A stretch of DNA of 8,807 nt, from contig CAIXZI010000570.1 of the NCBI GenBank assembly GCA_903923915.1, positions 1 through 8,807 of the forward strand, in the 5' to 3' direction. Made by a program: the position numbers and the translations under genes. Below are positions 7,172-8,807 of this stretch, piece after piece. Positions within the stretch are counted from its first letter, which is position 1. Every line of letters begins with the position of its first letter. Origin of the DNA: an uncultured Bacteroidota bacterium (GTDB lineage: Bacteria > Bacteroidota > Bacteroidia > B-17B0 > Aurantibacillaceae). Under the pieces are notes generated by a model. It made no database searches and was not told the origin of the DNA. It worked only from the letters and a program-made list of their open reading frames with translations.

Positions 7172-7939
7172 ATGTTTACCGATTTACAAAAAAAAGTAGT
7201 AGTAATTACAGGCGCTTGCGGCTTGTTGGGTAAAACATTTTTAAAAGCCTTATTAGATAATAATGCTATTGTGGTTGCTGCTGATATTAATATTGAACAA
7301 CTTGAAAAATTAAAAGTAGAAACTAATTCACCTGATTTATTTACTGTTGTAATGGATATTACCTCTGAGCCATCTATAAAATCGGCAATTGCAGATATTC
7401 AAAAAAAACACGATAAAATAGATGCTCTGATAAACAATGCTTATCCACGCAATAAAAATTACGGTAACGATGTAGAAAAAGTTACTTATAAAGATTTTTG
7501 CGAGAATACTGATTTACACCTTGGCGGTTACTTTTTATGCATGCAGCAATTTGCCTTGTTCTTTAAGCAGCAGGGGCATGGTAATGTTATCAGCATGTCG
7601 TCTATTTATGGTGTTATGCCGCCTCGTTTTGAAGTGTATGAAAACGCAGGTTTTACCATGCCTGTAGAGTATGCGGCTATTAAATCGGGAGTTATACATT
7701 TAACAAAATACTTTGCTAAATATTATAAAGGCAAAAATATTAGGTTTAATTGTGTTAGTCCGGGTGGAATTTTTAACAACCAAGACGAGAGTTTTTTAAT
7801 AAAATATAACAATTTAAGCCTAAACAAAGGCATGCTTGATAGAGAAGATATTACGGGAGCCTTACTATTCTTGGTTTCTGAGGCTTCGCAATACATTAAC
7901 GGGCAAAACATCATTGTTGATGATGGATTTAGTTTGTAG
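7172..7939 (+). CDS. Short-chain dehydrogenase/reductase (SDR), PtmA-like
   Basis: This 255-residue classical SDR with a Rossmann fold is a probable NAD(H)-dependent oxidoreductase. The nucleotide-binding loop TGACGLLG is at 13-20, and Asp38 at the end of strand two suggests NAD(H) rather than NADP(H). NNA is at 88-90 (followed by YP instead of the usual G), the catalytic Ser is at 143/144 (SMSSIYG), and Tyr167 and Lys171 lie in YAAIK. PGG at 197-199 and a C-terminal INGQNIIVDDG complete the fold. The stretch SSIYGVMPPRFEVYE...MPVEYAAIKSG resembles the SDR group found in bacterial surface-sugar clusters, such as the PtmA-type proteins of flagellin/legionaminic acid modification (from memory, not searched). 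It follows the TIM-barrel gene with a one-base gap and probably acts on a related sugar-derived substrate. All catalytic residues are present. Confidence 0.88.
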   Translation: MFTDLQKKVVVITGACGLLGKTFLKALLDNNAIVVAADINIEQLEKLKVETNSPDLFTVVMDITSEPSIKSAIADIQKKHDKIDALINNAYPRNKNYGNDVEKVTYKDFCENTDLHLGGYFLCMQQFALFFKQQGHGNVISMSSIYGVMPPRFEVYENAGFTMPVEYAAIKSGVIHLTKYFAKYYKGKNIRFNCVSPGGIFNNQDESFLIKYNNLSLNKGMLDREDITGALLFLVSEASQYINGQNIIVDDGFSL

Positions 7940-7980
7940 TAAAAACTAAGAACGGATTAAAATTTTGTTAAATTTTTACT
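7938..7980 (+). other. Weak AT-rich inverted repeat at the SDR stop
   Basis: AGTAAAAA (7938-7945, overlapping the stop codon) pairs perfectly with TTTTTACT (7973-7980) around a 27-base loop. It is placed where a 3'-end hairpin would be expected, but it is AT-only apart from one GC pair and lacks a T-run after it. A role as terminator is therefore doubtful. Confidence 0.25.
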
Positions 7981-8026
7981 GGGTAATCGAAAAATCTTAG
8001 AGAGGCTCTGATTGACAGCGTGCGGC

Positions 8027-8054
8027 GTCATATTGAGCTTGTCGAAATATATGA
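8027..8054. repeat. Dispersed palindromic repeat, copy 3 (half element)
   Basis: GTCATATTGAGCTTGTCGAA (8027-8046) matches the left arm of copies 1 and 2 at 18 and 17 of 20 positions respectively. The following ATATATGAG resembles the start of copy 2's centre. The GGCAACGCA core and the right arm are missing, so this is a decayed or half element. It lies in the 213-bp gap between the SDR gene and the glycosyltransferase gene. The rest of that gap holds only AT-rich sequence, the weak inverted repeat at 7938-7980 and the promoter at 8115-8146. Confidence 0.65.
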
Positions 8055-8114
8055 GCTGGTTTTCTATTAAATTCAAAATAAAATCTAAACATTTGTTAAA
8101 GACTTTTTAGCTAC

Positions 8115-8146
8115 TTGTTTCTACGTAATATTTTATTGTATATTCG
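8115..8146 (+). promoter_or_regulatory. Candidate Bacteroidota-type promoter before the glycosyltransferase
   Basis: TTG (8115-8117), a 21-base spacer and TATATTCG (8139-8146) match the -33/-7 plan, with one mismatch from TAnnTTTG. Transcription would start at about 8150-8153, right at the GTG start. This is supported by consensus and by its position in the only gap before the gene. Confidence 0.45.
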
Positions 8147-8152
8147 CCAAAC

Positions 8153-8807
8153 GTGGGTAAAAATTTAGTTATCATACCAACTTATAACGAAAAGGAAAAC
8201 ATCCAAAAGATGATTGAAAAAGTCTTTTCGTTACAGCCGGAATTTGAATTGCTGATTATTGATGATGGGTCGCCTGATGGTACCGCACAAATTGTAAAAA
8301 CACTTCAACAAACAAACCCAACTAAACTTCATTTACTTGAAAGAAGCGGTAAGCAAGGTTTAGGTACTGCGTACATTGTAGGCTTTAAGTGGGCTATTGA
8401 AAAAAAGTATGATTACATTTTTGAAATGGATTGCGATTTTTCTCACGATCCAAATGATTTACCTCGCTTATTAAGTGCTTGCGAGAATGGGGCTGATGTT
8501 GCAGTTGGGTCTCGTTACTGTAAAGGTGGCAAAGTAAAAAATTGGCCTGTTGGCAGAATTTTGATGAGCTACTTTGCATCGGTATATGTGCGCGCTATTT
8601 TATGGATAAATATTAGAGATACTACCGCAGGCTTTAAATGTTACAAGCGTAAAGTGCTTGAAACCATTAATCTTGATAACATTAAATTTATGGGTTATGC
8701 ATTTCAAATAGAAATGAAATATGCGGCCATAAAAAAAGGATTTAAAATTGTAGAAGTGCCAATTACCTGTATTGATAGGGTAGAGGGGGTTTCTAAAATG
8801 AGTAGTA
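8153..8807 (+). CDS. Polyprenol monophosphomannose synthase-like GT2 glycosyltransferase (3' end cut off)
   Basis: The first 218 codons belong to the DPM1-like branch of GT2, enzymes that move a sugar (usually mannose from GDP-mannose) onto a polyprenyl phosphate at the cytoplasmic face of the membrane. Visible motifs are PTYNEKEN (9-16), the nucleotide-binding DDGSPDGT (37-44), the metal-binding DxD as D93-C-D95 in MDCDFSHDP, GSRY (119-122), TTAGFKCYKR (157-166) and, near the cut, DRVEGVSKMS (208-217), which matches the conserved family 'RxxGxSKM' end. The family is about 240 residues, so only a short piece is missing. The start is GTG 8153: an in-frame stop lies at 8126-8128 with no ATG after it, and the GTG begins just ahead of the first strand. 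Sugar and lipid specificity are inferred from the family. Confidence 0.9.
   Translation, partial: MGKNLVIIPTYNEKENIQKMIEKVFSLQPEFELLIIDDGSPDGTAQIVKTLQQTNPTKLHLLERSGKQGLGTAYIVGFKWAIEKKYDYIFEMDCDFSHDPNDLPRLLSACENGADVAVGSRYCKGGKVKNWPVGRILMSYFASVYVRAILWINIRDTTAGFKCYKRKVLETINLDNIKFMGYAFQIEMKYAAIKKGFKIVEVPITCIDRVEGVSKMSS

Noticed and set aside
7723..7914. Minus-strand 63-codon frame inside the SDR gene
   Set aside because: It is antisense to the conserved SDR C-terminal half.
7938..7980. Terminator after the SDR gene
   Set aside because: The 8-bp inverted repeat is nearly all A/T with a 27-base loop and no following T-run. I kept it only as a weak inverted repeat.
8394..8579. Minus-strand 61-codon frame inside the glycosyltransferase gene
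   Set aside because: It is antisense to the DxD region of a well-conserved GT2 gene.
1..8807. CRISPR array, tRNA, rRNA, transposase or defence system
   Set aside because: I looked for regularly spaced direct repeats, cloverleaf or rRNA motifs, transposase motifs and defence-type domains and saw none. The only repeats are the three dispersed palindromes.

Overview
The window (AT-rich, 8.8 kb) looks like chromosomal DNA of a Bacteroidota bacterium. One gene encodes a secreted protein ending in a type IX secretion (T9SS) sorting domain. Two upstream regions carry the Bacteroidota-type promoter (TTG / TAnnTTTG). The gene products also resemble Bacteroidota versions of their families. I cannot assign a finer taxon from sequence alone.

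Minus strand, positions 1-6081, read right to left. A major facilitator transporter (6081-4839) appears frameshifted in a run of seven G. It is followed by a T9SS surface or secreted protein (4783-3455) built from about ten degenerate 30-residue repeats. Then come a small palindromic repeat and a rho-independent terminator (3371-3348). Next are mnmH/selU (3305-2271) and selD (2269-1232), one base apart. Together they form a complete selenium-to-tRNA pathway: SelD makes selenophosphate and MnmH uses it to convert tRNA 2-thiouridine to 2-selenouridine. A UbiA-type prenyltransferase (1179-307) and the first 102 codons of a type III polyketide synthase (307 to the edge) follow in the same direction. 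These last two genes touch and probably belong to an aromatic-polyketide or prenyl-lipid cluster continuing left of the window.

Plus strand, positions 6283-8807. A TIM-barrel sugar isomerase/epimerase-like gene (best start 6331) and a short-chain dehydrogenase (7172-7939), one base apart, form a two-gene operon likely acting on a sugar or sugar derivative. The dehydrogenase resembles the PtmA-like group of sugar-modification clusters. After a 213-bp gap comes the first 218 codons of a polyprenol-phosphate mannose synthase-like GT2 glycosyltransferase (from GTG 8153), cut by the window end.

Three copies (two full, one half) of a short imperfect palindrome with a GTCATCCTGAGC-type arm sit in three separate intergenic gaps. 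Both plus-strand transcription units have a good promoter match ending only 5-6 bases before the preferred start codon, suggesting leaderless or near-leaderless mRNAs. I see no CRISPR array, rRNA, tRNA, transposase or defence system. The most unusual points are the homopolymer frameshift, the dispersed palindromes, the promoter/start arrangement and the repeat-built T9SS protein.
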